Positions 36,422-54,300 of a DNA stretch of 64,000 bases are shown here, piece after piece. The stretch's first letter is position 1, and each line of letters begins with the position of its first letter. The DNA comes from Simmondsia chinensis (lineage: Eukaryota; Streptophyta; Magnoliopsida; Caryophyllales; Simmondsiaceae). The DNA is taken from NCBI GenBank assembly GCA_018398585.1, contig JAGTTD010000021.1, positions 23,589,107 through 23,653,106 on the forward strand, in the 5' to 3' direction. The position numbers were made by a program, and so were the translations under genes. The notes beneath the pieces were generated by a model. It was given only the letters and a program-made list of their open reading frames with translations. It was not told the origin of the DNA and searched no databases.

Positions 36422-38431
36422 ATCTTTGCATTGGTAACGGGGATTTGTTTCTTGTGATTCAGGGAGCTGTTACTTGATTTCTATGTCAGTTCAGGGAAGA
36501 GAAAGCCCGATCAGATTATTATATTCAGGTACCTTAGATATTTGCTTCGGTTATTTGGATCTGCAACCCGATTGTTTTGTGTCCCTAAACATTATTTCTG
36601 ATGAATCATCATTTCTTACAGGGATGGTGTAAGTGAGTCTCAGTTCAATCAGGTCCTAAACATCGAGCTTGACCAAATTATTGAGGTTCCAACGCCTACC
36701 TTTTCTCAAGTTCATCTCTTATTTTAAATTAAGTTTCCCTTAGTGCTGAAATGAGGTGATTTGGTACCCGTATACTTCAGGCTTGTAAATTCCTTGACGA
36801 GAAGTGGAACCCCAAATTTACGGTGATCATAGCTCAAAAGAATCACCACACCAAATTTTTCCAGCCAGGGTCACCCGACAATGTTCCCCCTGGTATGCTG
36901 CTGACTATGTATTTCTGTTGCTTTGATAGTTCTAGGAAATTCTCAACATGGATTTTCTCTTGTCTTTTCTTTGCAGGAACTGTGATCGATAACAAAGTCT
37001 GCCACCCTCGCAACTATGATTTCTACATGTGTGCCCACGCTGGGATGATTGTGAGTACTTTCTAGAGCGATTCTGATGAGGATCTATAATTTTTAGTTTG
37101 TGAAATTTTGTTTTGGAGGCATAAAATGATTGTTCTGTAATGGGAAAAGAGTTTTCGGAAATTTTTTAATTTATAAATAAAATGTTCTTTACTCATGATT
37201 AGTTAGTTTATCAGTTGTGTTGTGCTCCAATAGAGCTTTTTTTCTCTCAAAGAGAACAAGGAACCATTTAAATCGCTACTCTGTTGTGGTTCTTTTAGGC
37301 TGCCAGATTTGTGTGAAATCACTTTAGTTTTAATCCATGTACTGTCTTGTTGCTTTTTGATGTGCGAGGAATTTCTTTAGTATAGAATCGGATAAGCTCA
37401 TACATAATCAACAGCTTCGTGCAATGAATGGCGTCATGTGATTAAATTTGAGTTGGCGTGTGTGTGTTGTGACCCTGAATGAATGGCTGGGTGCATGATC
37501 TTGAATGTAGCGCTTGTTGATACAAATTTGGGGATGCAGGGCACAACAAGGCCAACACATTATCATGTGCTGTATGATGAGGTAGGCTTTTCCCCGGATG
37601 ACCTGCAGGAGCTTGTGCACTCCCTGTCTTATGTGTAAGCTCATCCTGCATCTGCTTTGTTTCTCTTAAGGCCTTGTTGATTCGTTCTTTTTTGAGTTGA
37701 GGGATGTCATTAAAACATTCGGAGTTGTGTTGAACAATGCCCTTATTTATCATTACTTCTATTAATACAGGTACCAAAGGAGTACCACTGCTATCTCTGT
37801 TGGTAAGCCACCGCACTTTTTCATCCTTGCGTTGCATGTTTCCAATTAAATGCCTCACAATATGACAGACTGCATTATTTACATTTGTTTTGTTCATCGC
37901 ACCAAAAATCCAGGCTCATACTGAACTGGATGCCCATGAAGGTCCCAAATCTGGTCCAAACAGACCTGTTTAGTGTACCCCAATATTTGACAAGCTGACC
38001 TGGTCCAGATCAGTAGTATTCAAAGGCCCCTACGGCACATGGTCTTGGTTTAATTTAAGCTCTCAGGTTTCTTTATTTCTGCATGGCATGTCAGTGATAC
38101 CAAATGGGTGGTTTTGGTCATTGAATGATTCAAATTCCCTACATAGGTTTGGTGAATTATTCGTAGGTTTCCTCTTCATGTTGTGATATATTAGTGTTGG
38201 GCCATTGTTTGACGTATTGTGATGATTTTGGTGGGGTTTGCAGTGGCACCAATATGCTATGCGCACTTGGCTGCAACCCAGATGGGACAGTGGATGAAGT
38301 TTGAGGACATATCTGAGACCTCGTCAAGCCAGGGTGGCAGCGGCAGTGGGGTTACTGCTCCAGGGGCAGTCCCAGTTCCTCAGATGCCAAAGCTGCAAGA
38401 TGCTGTCTCCAGCTCCATGTTCTTCTGCTGA
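32565..38431 (+). CDS. AGO4: ARGONAUTE4-clade Argonaute (RNA-directed DNA methylation)
   Basis: 22 coding exons with GT..AG introns and consistent phase, 911 aa: 32565-32789, 32885-33090, 33216-33437, 33518-33654, 33736-33833, 33912-34009, 34103-34271, 34409-34525, 34614-34721, 34915-34977, 35054-35167, 35268-35433, 35517-35629, 35741-35878, 36172-36302, 36463-36528, 36622-36685, 36781-36892, 36977-37050, 37540-37634, 37771-37802, 38244-38431. Seen: N-terminal PPPPAEIPPNVVPVR of the AGO4 group, N/PAZ region (RQSFFHNDPKNF, GCRGFHSSFR), MID, and PIWI with GMDVSHGSPG (Asp about 642), IIIFRDGVSESQF (Asp about 725) and HYHVLYDE (His about 814-816). Slicer residues therefore look intact. It ends in the MFFC C-terminus typical of AGOs. 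AGO4 proteins bind 24-nt siRNAs and guide DNA methylation. AGO6/8/9-like identity within the clade is not excluded. Confidence 0.93.
36391..36419 (+). repeat. 29-base poly(C) run in an AGO4 intron
   Basis: An uninterrupted C homopolymer lies between exons 15 (ends 36302) and 16 (starts 36463), 43 bases before the exon 16 boundary, where a branch point and polypyrimidine tract would normally be. Confidence 0.95.
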
Positions 38432-40956
38432 TGAGCCCTGGGTTTAGCCGGTGGTCTGGCAGTTTTTCTAATGATCTGTAAATATAATGTTATGGAGCAA
38501 ACCTGTGATGAATCTAGGTGTGTGATCTGACTCTGGTGGCCGTCAGTGGCGCACCCAAACTATGGGAGATTTGTGTTTTCATTTTGGTGTGAACTTTGAA
38601 ACTTAAAACACCCCCTTAGGATGTGATGATGGGATCTGTATGGTGGTTTTGCCAGGTACAATGGGTAATTGATCCTTAGCTATTATGCTGTTTGCGCTGT
38701 TTTATTATCGTGTCTTCTTTGTTGCTGTGTTGCTTACTATGATTGATGTCTTGCTCGATCTGCAGGTACAATTGTTCTTTCTTTCTTGTTTGATTGAATG
38801 TGCTTTGAGTTGTGGACAATTGATCACTAATTTGGAACGCAAAGTAATTATTCAACTCAGCAAGTGTTATTGAACCAAATATGTTACAGCAAGACATCAT
38901 CATATTTTGTCAATGTATACAGGTTAGAGGATGGAACAGGAGTGTTTCTTGTCCCTGAAGTGGCCATGATGGCTCCCGCTTGTTTTCCGAATTTGGGATT
39001 TGTTCTTGGCCTGTCTCTTCTCTTCTATCCTCTTCCTTCGCATTCTGTCAAACAACAAAAATAGGTTAATTTATATTATTTTTATTTACTGAAATTGTGA
39101 TCAATTAGATGACATAACCAAGTTTATTTTTATCTGTTCTGTTTCATGGAGTAATTTTGTGTTTTGGGTACATGATTCAGTGTAAACTAACTTATTCAGA
39201 GACCTGAACACCAAAGTTTGTTGCAAGTAATGCATATGTAATGCAACTACGAATTGGGAAACAGTATCAGAGGGCACCATTTTTGTGGGATGCTATCCTC
39301 TCTGTGACATGTCGACATGTCCGAGACGGGAAATGCCTTACGTTTTTGTGTCCCAACTAATGTATAGGGCCATTCTTTGGGTCCTGAGTTTGAGGCACTT
39401 TTGTCGTTTCTGACCTTACCAATTATGAAAAAAAATTGTCGTCAACAGTTCAATTCCGATCCCTAACCCATTACCAATATGTGATTAAAGATTCCTTCAA
39501 GCTCCCCAGCCCATTTCGGGAAAATGGAGATGGAATCTCTAGACCCCACTTGTTCAAAAGCTATGGCGCAAGGCACAAGCTTCTTGCTTTCATTTTCTTT
39601 TATTATAGCAGCATCTGATGCGCTAAGCGTATTAGAGGAGACACCTCTTTCTGACCCAGAGGAATGAACTAAAAAGCACAAGAAAATGGTATATTTAGAA
39701 CTGTATACTGCCGGTGGGGCCTCTACTTGGCACATCAATAAAGTTCAGCATTTTCTTATTACAAGCAAATCCTTATCCTTCTTCTCCGCATCACTCTACT
39801 TCCTTTTTCTTTTTTGAGTTTGGAATTATATTCTTAAGGAATTATATTCTTAATCCACAATGTTAAGTTCAAATAGTCACTTCAATTAGTTTTGTTCTGT
39901 ACTGGGTTCCATACTGGTATATAAAGCAAATTCCAATCCTTAAAACAGGATATCTTGCAATGAAAATAAATGTCACTGGAAATCGACATTTGCGTGCCAT
40001 AATGCCTACCTCGGCAACCTGGATGGCTCCAATGTCTACTAACCTGGCATGGTCTTTTTCTGCTTCCATATTGAGTGTCAATAACATTGTAGAACAAATG
40101 CTAGTCCATTTTTACATAACAGCGCACCCATCTGAATCTTTTTTCTTTTCAATAAGTTTGGCAAGGGGTAAAGAGGAGGAGGGTAAAGACGGGGAGAGTA
40201 AGAAATTATCCTACCTCTATTTAGGTATGTTTAATAACAAAGGGTAAGAGTAACGGGAGCAAATGAATTTCCCTTGTTTAAAAATTGGGTAAAAGAGTAA
40301 GACTAAAAAGAATAATAGTTAAAAAAGAAACAAAATTGTCTAAAAGTTTTTAAAGATATTACCCTCTCTCCCTTTTAACTCCCCAAATTGGAGGGTAAAG
40401 AAAAAGAGTTCTCCAGTTCCCAAATAGGTGGTAAGTGTTAAGTGAGTAGTTTGTAAGAACATTTATTTGATCCCATAATAATATAAGGCAGGAGAACTCG
40501 GTCAGCATACGGGCGAAACACAGCATGTGTATTCATAGATGACAGATAGAAGCATATGACCACAGCACACAATCAATTATCCACCCAACAACTATGTACC
40601 CATGTTGAATTTGAAGGCAGCAAACAATCAGAGAAGAACATTATGGTTTTTAAAAAATAATAAAAATTGAACCTCAGTCGTTGGTTCATAAATACCCACA
40701 TTTGAAACAGCAATATAGCTTAAGAAAGCAAAACACTATCAGCCCAGAATACTAGAACGGGACGACAGAGCAAACAAGAAGGTATCAAAGAACAATTAAC
40801 TAACCAAAACCAACGCAGACATGAAAGAAACAGACCGCCATTGAAGTCCTTAAGAGTCATTAACGAGTTTGTCCTAGAGAAGAAATGGAAGAGGCATCAA
40901 ACTTATCTGCTCTGTCCCCCTCTTTAAAAAAATTAGGATTTGAGTTGATTTAATTC
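38432..40956. other. Spacer between AGO4 and calmodulin genes (tail to tail)
   Basis: Contains the AGO4 3'UTR (from 38432) and the calmodulin 3'UTR on the minus strand (to about 40700). Between them is AT-rich unique-looking sequence. No gene or clear repeat was recognised. Confidence 0.4.
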
Positions 40957-45660
<4,704 letters not shown>

Positions 45661-45679
45661 CGAGCTCCATTAGCAAAGG

Positions 45680-46060
45680 AAACTCCTTGTCCCCCTATCC
45701 CACCAAGGGGAACGGTCTCTCTTAGGGTAATCGATATGGCCAATCAGGTGAGAATAATTTCTACGGAATTTCGTCCAATCTACTACAATATGTGCCCTCC
45801 CCAGCCTATAGCCATTAATTATCAAAACAGTCCTTATCGCTTCATCCTTGGTTCCAAACATAACAGAGGCAAATCTCTCCCCCTTTTCTTCCAAGAAACA
45901 GATGCATTTATAACCCGACTTTACTCTTTGAATAATTCAGTCAACCAAATTTACGCGTAGACTTTCAAAATCCGTTGACAAACCATGTGAAAACTTTCCC
46001 GTCATCGCGGCTCCCCTCACTTTCATGTACAACAACCAGCATTATGACCCACAGATACTC
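45680..46060 (-). pseudogene. RRM-coding relic, probably retroelement ORF1
   Basis: On the minus strand, with stops and a frameshift, segments read VFTWFVNGF, FG..ELF-like and VINASVSWKKRG, then ERFASVMFGTKDEAIRTVLI, NGYRLGRAHIVVDW and FRR. These correspond to RNP2, RNP1 (RFASVMF) and the last strand of an RRM. RRM domains of this style occur in ORF1 of plant L1-type LINEs and in SR-like proteins. The decay and the repeat-rich setting favour a retroelement relic (inference). Confidence 0.5.
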
Positions 46061-46544
46061 CGGACCACCCCCCTACGCAACCACTCAAAATTACCTCATC
46101 AACCAGGAGAAGAAGCGAATAATCCAATTCAACCTTTAATGGAAATGAGTGGTAATGATTGGTATAAAAGTAATTCAGATGCACACTTATTCATAATTTC
46201 GGGCTAGTGCCTAGTTTAAGGAATTTCATTACTTACTAGAAGTGGTTACATAATGAAGTGTCTGTAATAGGGTTTGGACTTAGTGGAGAGTGATATCGAG
46301 ATGTTATTGATTTATAGTTAACGACTCAACAAATGGTGATGCTTCTACTCTCACCTACGCATTTGTTGCTACCATGACTTTTGCTAGATGTTTTTACCGT
46401 CAACTTTTGTTTATTAATTGCGTTCTTTTACCTTACGTCAATATCTTATGAGCTTGTAATCGAAATATTACAGAGAAAAACTAGGTTGCGGAATATTAGA
46501 CAGTATTGGTAAATAATTATACTATATAATTAATTTTGTCTTGT

Positions 46545-47900
46545 ACTTAATTATTCTTAGCCAACAACAACAACAACAACAACAACAACAAACCCAGTGC
46601 CTCCAAGGGCTCCCGCATAAGTAGGGTCTGGGGGGTAGATGTATGCAGCCTTCCCCCTTCAGGGGGTTACCCTGAGGGGAGACTGTTTTCAAGAACTCCC
46701 AACCTGAAAAGCTGGTCCGCAGCAATGAGCCAAAGACTTGGCAACATGAGAAGCATCAAATGCATGAGTAGGGCAAAACACACGGCGAGTAAAACAGCAG
46801 ACTCAAAGCATGCCACATCAGGTAAAGATCAACAGATAAGATGAAGGTAAATATAAGGATAGAGATAGAGATAGAAAAGATAGAGAAAAAGAATGAGATA
46901 AGGATAGATATAGAAGTACAGATAAAGATAAGTAGGCAAGTAGCACGTATCAGCTCATGAGAGCCAGAAACAGCTTACGTGCACCAAGAGGACCTAGCAC
47001 TAGTAAGCTGGACTACCCTACTTCAACCGGAACATCTAATACCCCTATGCTAGCCCTTCTTTGGGCCCTACCTAAGGCCATCTCCTCCCGAAGGTTTAGG
47101 TGGGTGAGGTCTTGTCGGATCGTCTCAAGCCATCTTTTCTTTGGCCTGCCTCTGCCTCTTCTGCCTAGTATAGTAAGTGGCTGTTCGCATCTCCTGACTG
47201 GAGCGTTGTCCGGTCTCCTTCTGACATGTCCAAACCACCTCAGATATTGCTCCTTCAATTTATCTTCAATGGAGGTTACGCCCAATTTGCCTCTTATGAT
47301 GCCGTTTCTGATCCTATCCTTCCTTATGTGTCCGCACATTCACCTCAGCATTCGCATCTCCGCCACCTTCATCTTCTGTGTGTGCTGTTGTTTCATCGCC
47401 CTGCACTCCGCCCCATACGTCATGGTTGGCGTCACAACCGTCTTATAGCATCTTCCCTTTAGCTTCAAGGGGAACTTTCTATTACAAAGTACCGCGGAGG
47501 CCATCCTCTACTTATGCCATCCTGCTTTAATCCGGTTGCTGACATCCTCATCCACTTCGCCGTTGTGCTGTATCCTGGACCCTAAGTACCTGAATCTCTC
47601 CTTCTTCGATATGGTCTCAGATCCAATCTTGACTTCTTCCCGGCTAGGCGTGGTAGAGGGATCGAACTTGAGTTTCATGTGCTCGGTCTTGGCTTGGCTT
47701 AGTCGTAAACCCTTCGACTCTAGAACCTCTATCCACAGTTCCAACTTCTTATTTTTCTCTTCCCGCGACTCCCCCACCAGTACTATGTCATCTGCAAAAA
47801 GCATGCACCAAGGTACACATCCCTGGATGTGCCTAGTGAGCTCGTCCATAACCAGAATGAACAGATAGGGGCTCAAAGCAAACTTAATTATTCTTAGCCA
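46545..47900 (-). mobile_element. 5'-truncated RTE-like LINE with 19-bp target-site duplication
   Basis: The element occupies 46564-47881 and is flanked by a perfect 19-bp repeat, ACTTAATTATTCTTAGCCA, at 46545-46563 and 47882-47900. On the minus strand it begins inside reverse transcriptase (MSPYLFILVMDELTRHI, then the catalytic FADD box, LRLSQAKTEHM, RFRYLGS). It continues with RWFGHVRRRPDNAP and GRRGRGRPKKRW. The frame is intact to 47013 except for one stop (TAG, probably from TGG) at 47508-47510. The non-coding 3' tail at 46564-46740 ends in (TTG)n and recurs elsewhere in this window. Endonuclease and the RT N-terminus are missing. RTE clade is inferred from RT style and the short repeat tail. 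Confidence 0.9.
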
Positions 47901-48397
47901 GTTTGGTTAATTTCATAATTCTTTTTGGTTACTTGAATAATCAATAAATTATTTCGAGTAATATTATTGTCAAGGACAAAATTATTATCATACGAATAAT
48001 TTGTAATTTCAAGACAATTTTGTGGCTCTTATTATTTATAAGTCCCATTATTGCATGAAAATAACAACTCTTATTATTTTTTTGATAAATAAAGTATCTT
48101 CTCATGACATAAAAAATATATGGTAATTAAGGAAGAGTAATGTTATTGTTAGGCAAAATTTTTACTACCACAGTAAAATCATAATTTAGAAGGCAACTTT
48201 ATAGTTCTTATTATTTATAAGTTATATTATTACTCCGATAATAATAAATTTTTTTTTTGTAATAACAATAACAAGACTATGAATTAATTATGTTAAAAAA
48301 GGATAAAAAATAAATGTATATAATAGGTGGAAAAAGTAGAAAATAAATATAAGCGTAGCAAAATTACAAAGAGAAGTAGAAGGAAAAGCAAAAGAAA
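47901..48397. repeat. MITE-like repeats upstream of the oligoribonuclease gene
   Basis: 48130-48285 begins AGAGTAATGTTATTGTTAGGCAAAATTT and ends in inverted form (TAATAATAAATTTTTTTTTTGTAATAACAATAACAAG). A related unit lies at about 47955-48075. Similar sequence occurs at about 12240-12370 and 42960-43090. The last 100 bases before 48398 are the ORN promoter and leader, without an evident TATA box. Confidence 0.45.
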
Positions 48398-51300
48398 ATG
48401 GAGCATCTCTCGAATGCATTCTCAGTGTTAACCCTTGACGCCGACGCCGATTACAGTCCCTCTCCTTCCTCCGCCGTCGCCTCCACCACCGGTGAGTTTC
48501 TCTCTCTTCCTTTTCTGTTTTTTTTTGTTCGAAGTGTTCGTGGAATTCGTAGTTAGGGATAGTGTTAGCATTTTGCCGATGTTCATTTCTAATTTGTTTG
48601 ATTTTTGGTTCTCAAAATTGAGGAAGTAGATTTTGCGATTGGTTTTGTTGTTGAACTTGAATTTAAATGCACGTATCAAGCGACCAATTGTACGGAAGCT
48701 TAAGTTGATAGGTGAAGCTCAGGATTGGTTTTATACTCTTAACACGTCCCCTCACGCAAATGACTATTGTGTTTGAAGCGTCGATATTGCACATGCCCAT
48801 CTCATACCTTGTGCTTAACTTATGTTAATATTGAAAGTGAGAGTTGTTGAGATTCGAACTGCTGACCTATGTCAAGAAACCCACTGTCCCAAAAGCTTAA
48901 GTTGATGGGTGAAGATCCATGATTGGTTTTTATACTCTAACAACAAGAACTGTGCTTTCTTGGCAGGTTTTGGGAGGGAAATTCGTGTTTATTGCATTCT
49001 TCGTGGATGTAGAGGTTTCGTTGTAATCTTGGAAAATCAAAGCGAAAGATAAGACAAGGATTGTGAAATTCAGTTGATATTTAACTTCTTCTGTTTGATA
49101 CCTGGGATTGTTTCATCAGAGTGCAAGTTTGTAAACCTAGTTGTTATCTTGGATCAAGAATACGTTTGTAGTCAAATTAGAGTTGGAAAAACTAGAGTGT
49201 CTAGCCATTGTAGTTGAAAATTATGTTATTGGGTTTAATGGTAAGACAGAGAGCTTAAATTGTCCATTTGAAGTAAATGTGTTCAGAAATTGGATGGATG
49301 AAGCTTCGGTTACTTGTCAAAATGAGTATAATACAGATATTTGTAGCTGTGCATATGCATTTTGAGAGTTTTCATATCGATTTGTCGCAGAATATAGGAT
49401 GACTGGAAATAGATTAGTTGATAACTAGTTTTGTTAGCAAGAATTGGTTGCAAGTTTGTTTAGATATCTTAGCCATATGGTGTTAGTTTAACTCCCTAAA
49501 GATACCTAGTTTTGTACTCAACTATGAGCATGAATGGCGTTCACTTGAGCTTTCCGCTGTTATGTTAATTCTCTCTCTCCCCCCCTCCCGCCCCCAACCC
49601 CCTCTCTGGTCTCTAGTCCTAATCTCTATTCCACTCTGTTCACATTGTTCCTTCAGGTTCTCTCACTAGCTACCAATGTTGAATGTAGTTCAAGCTACAA
49701 GAAAGGACTAGATACAGTAACTTGGTTCTAACAATTAAGCTCCTGCACCAATGTCCAATCGTGCCAGCCCTTCTCAATTTCCTGATAATAAACTTCAGCA
49801 ACATATTATTCTTAGTCATTCAAGACTGAGAAGCATCGTTTTTTAACAATAGAAAATCAATTTCAGAATGTTCTTGGAGAGAAAGGAAAATTTTATGCAA
49901 GTGGAACTGAATCTATAAGTGCAATTTGCCAGTCTGAAGTTCGATTATGAGCTTCTATGAGTGGGTTGCTTGAGTAAAGCTTGACTAAATGGCCAACACT
50001 TGACATGGGTGATAAAATTTTTAGCTACCTTAGTATTCCATCCTTTGACCCTATGTTGATTTGAAGGAGACGCTTAGTTTTAACAACGTTCTGTTGTTTG
50101 TGTTGCTAGGGTTTACTAATAGTATCTTCATGTGAAAAGAATGGCTTAATGTGGGAAGCTTTATGGATTTCTTGGGAGAATGTATGCTGTCGTACAAAGA
50201 GCTGTTTCTAGATTTTGGCCTGTGACCTTTTAAAGTCCAATAGAGCAATATCATCCCTGTGCTAAAGCTCACCCTCCTCATGGTTATCTTCATGGTCGTG
50301 GGAGATGCATATGAATAATAATACCTTGATTATATTGCGGCTATTCAGTTCCAATAAATATTTTTGCTGGCTGTGTGGACTATATATCCGGAATCTCTTA
50401 CTGATGACATGCTGTGCTGATGCAGGCAATAGTGAAGTGAGCGATACCAATTCAAGTGACAACATTGTGGAGCGAAATGTGAATCAGAAAGAAACAAATC
50501 TGATACTTCCTGTGTCAGATTACAAGTTGCCTCTTGTGTGGATTGACCTTGAAATGACTGGTAATTGCATATGGTGTCATGATGAGATAGATTTCACTAC
50601 AATTTACATATATTTATTTATTGAAGGGAAGGTTGTGATCGCATATTGGTCTAATTCTTTTGAGCCTTTATCTCTAAGTTGCCACTACATGCTGTAACTG
50701 AATGAATAATTTGCAAGGGGTACAATTCTGATGATCAAGATTACAAAGTCTTGGATTCAAGATTTGTTGGTCCAACCTTGGATTGTTGAGGTCGTCTGGC
50801 GGGTTTTAACTCTGAATTGTAGGATATGATAACTACATATAATACAAAATTGACTAAGAATTGATGAAGTGTGAAAAAATATCCTTACTCACCAGCTTTT
50901 ATATCTAGGCAATGTATGAATATACGATTACCAAACACCAACTAAACAACTAGGTAGGATAATTGGTGAAGTTAGTAGTATATTCACATTTGATTGGCTA
51001 TTTATTTATTTAAAACAAGAAAAAAAAGTTCCTCATGCTGTAACTTTAATTTGTGTTTTTAATTTTCACTTAAATGCTTTTGCAGAGTTGGAAGGATCAA
51101 TCCTATGACCATCCTAATAAATAAAGATTATAGAAAGGATTGGTATCAGTTGGCATTTCGAGATCTGGATTCATGGTTTAGTAACCATGCCTGATTTAGG
51201 GCTGCCGTGTTTTCTTCTTGAGACTTCTTTTGTCACTTCTATTTGTAAGCGTTCACTGGATTTGTGGGCTGAAGTTAAGATTTTGGAAAAGCTAATTACA

Positions 51301-54300
51301 TGCACAAAAAGCTGGCAGTACTACTTGTATCCAACATGCCTCCATGCAAGTAGAAAATTCAAATGCTCCGGTGCTTGATGGCTGTTTGATGTATCAGTAT
51401 CACTATAGTGCATTGTTGTGTTGATGCAAACAACCTGTTGATGATCATAAATTATCATTTTCTGCAGGTTTGAATATTGAAGTTGATAGGATACTGGAAA
51501 TAGCTTGCATAATCACAGATGGCGGTTTGAATAAATTAGTAATGCAAACAACCTGTTGATGATCATAAATTATCATTTTCTGCAGGTTTGAATATTGAAG
51601 TTGATAGGATACTGGAAATAGCTTGCATAATCACAGATGGCGGTTTGAATAAATTAGTGGAGGTATGCGAAGTTTTATGCATCAGCATTCCATAGCTGAT
51701 TTTGCTTTCTTTTCTGATTAGTTGCCTGCTGTGAATTCTCTGCCACGGTTTTCTACTTTGACTGCCCTACTAGTAGTGCTGTTCACTGGGATTTCACACT
51801 GCTTAAAGCTGATTTCCCCCAGATTTTCAGGATCTTTATTTCTGATGTTCAACAGATATCATAAAAGGGAAGCAGATCTAAGCAATCAGTTCTAGTGACC
51901 CCTCATTCTTTTCTAAATTCAGCTAAATGAACTCCACTAAATGCAATTATAGCATCAGACCAATGGGAAATTGGGAAAATGATATAGGACAAGGGAGGGG
52001 AAGGGGAAGGGAGAAAATTAGAGACTCGTGAGAATGAGAGAAGGGGCTTAGGAAAATAATATCTAACACAATTGCATCTTGTCAATAATGAGTATATACA
52101 TTTGTTTATATAGGCATCTGTAGACCAGAAATTAGCTAACTAAATATCCCAAAATATGGAAACTTACTAAAATATTCAAAATCTTAAAAATATGAAAACT
52201 TGCTGACATATTCAATATCTCAAAATATAGGAACTTCCTGGACATAATAAATCCTAAAAGATAAATTAATATCTAGAGAATTTAAAAGTTAAAAATATAT
52301 TTATATTCCTTTTTGTTCATGTCCCCATGAATCCCACATTTTTGTTATCATTGTACGCATTAGAAAGCCAATTACACATTATTATTTGAAATCAAATGTG
52401 GTAGAAGATTTTTTCCACGAAAATTTGAGCATTCCTCTGATTACAGAGGCAACATTCTGATATTGATGAAGCATTGTCCTGAAAAATTCCTCTGATTTTC
52501 GTCTTTGATGTGTGCTGGTTTCAGCTCATATTCTTCCCCTGATGCGCTTCTATGTGATTTTTGGATTCCCTTTTCTTTTCTGTTCTCAGATAATCAGGGA
52601 GGTACGTGGATAGTAATTCCAGCTTTGCCTTCAAGGATATGCATATTTTATTTGATACAAGTGTACTTGGTTCTACATTTTCTGTAATCTGCCTGGAAAT
52701 GCAATAAAAAATAGAAGGCAATGCATAGGAAATATCATTTGCCATTCTAAATACTCCTTTGTCCTTTCTTTGAAGTAGTGCATGCGCTTTTGAGCTGTGA
52801 CTTTGCTTGGGCCAATTCATTATATTTGCGGGCATGATTGTGTATTACTGGAGGAGATAAGAGCAATCACCTCTAATACGATTGAGGTCATCTCGAGCAT
52901 AAAGAGTTACTATTTTCATGGTTGCATGTCTAGGGTCCAGACTTGGTTATCCATCAAACTCAGGAGTGTTTGGACAAGATGGGTGAATGGTGCCAGGATC
53001 ATCACGGAGCTAGCGGTAAGCATGTTATGTGTTATTTTCTCTGATGAATTCTGTCTTTTGAAATAAAATATTATTCAGATAGTTTTTTCCCGTCTTTTTT
53101 TTAATTGAAAATGCTGGCTTCACGAGTAATTTTGTGATAACTACAAAGACACATCTTTTGTTGCATGGTACAGTGACTAACCTTTTAAGGTCAGTTCAGG
53201 GTTGACATTAAAAGTGCTCCAAAGTAGAGTTACGGAACGGGAAGCTGAGAAGCAGGTCAGTTTGAAGTTTTTCATGCATCGCAGTTTCTATCCTTAATCT
53301 GAATGCGAATCAACTGACTTTGTCGTGGTAGAAGAAAGAAAAACCCTTTTGCAGATTGTGAGTGGAAATAGTTCAACTATTTGTTTAGAGTGACAGTAAT
53401 GCTGACCCTTTTCGGTAGAGTGGTATTTCTTTTGTTTCAACTCTCATGAACCATAATAATGTTTCTTTTACAGGCTACGAAACGTAAACTGTTCTACAGC
53501 ATGTTAATTTTAGCTGCCACTTTTCTGTTGTTCTTTATAATCTCAAATGTTGTTGAATCCGTTGATATTCTATCCATTTATCATAATTTTGTTATATGTG
53601 CGATGCAAATGACTAGACTTTTTTTGTCGGTGCCATAACGACTTTTCCGTGCAAAATTCCATCATCTTCATTAGATGGAAAGTTGAGGAATTCTTCTGAG
53701 AAGTTCATTCATATTAGCTCTAGAAAGAAAACTGTGGAATCGGACTCAAAAACATGTCTTGTAGAAGTGTGTCAGTTCTCTTCTTTTTTTGGCATTTTGC
53801 TATGCGTTTCTAATGTCCTCCATATTTTAAAAGCTGTGAGGTTGGCTCTATAAAAAATTGGTGGATCAACTTCCATTTATGCTTGACGTGATGTATAACG
53901 TTTCATATTCTGCAGGTCATAGAATTCGTAAAGAGACATGTCGGTACATATACACCTCTCCTTGCTGGCAATTCAGTCTATGTTGATTTTTTATTCCTAA
54001 AGGTAACTTGGTTTAGCTCCCAGTAATTGTTTTTCTTCATGGTTTTGCTTAGCTCTGGAGAGAATGATGCACATTTTCTGTCCTTTTTGTTTTTATCCAA
54101 CCTCTTGGATTTTTTTTTTCCTTCTTCAATGCAGAAATACATGCCGGAGTTGGCAAATATTTTCTCTCATGTTCTCGTGGATGTTAGCAGTGTTAAAGCT
54201 CTCTGCATTCGCTGGTATCCTAAAGGTAGAAGTTTCATTTTATATGCAGATAGTTGATTATACTCCCAAGATATTTAAATGCATGTTTGTTTTTATATAA

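Noticed and set aside
48428..48679. Minus-strand 83-codon frame over the ORN start
   Set aside because: Antisense shadow of ORN exon 1 and intron 1; low complexity, no domain.
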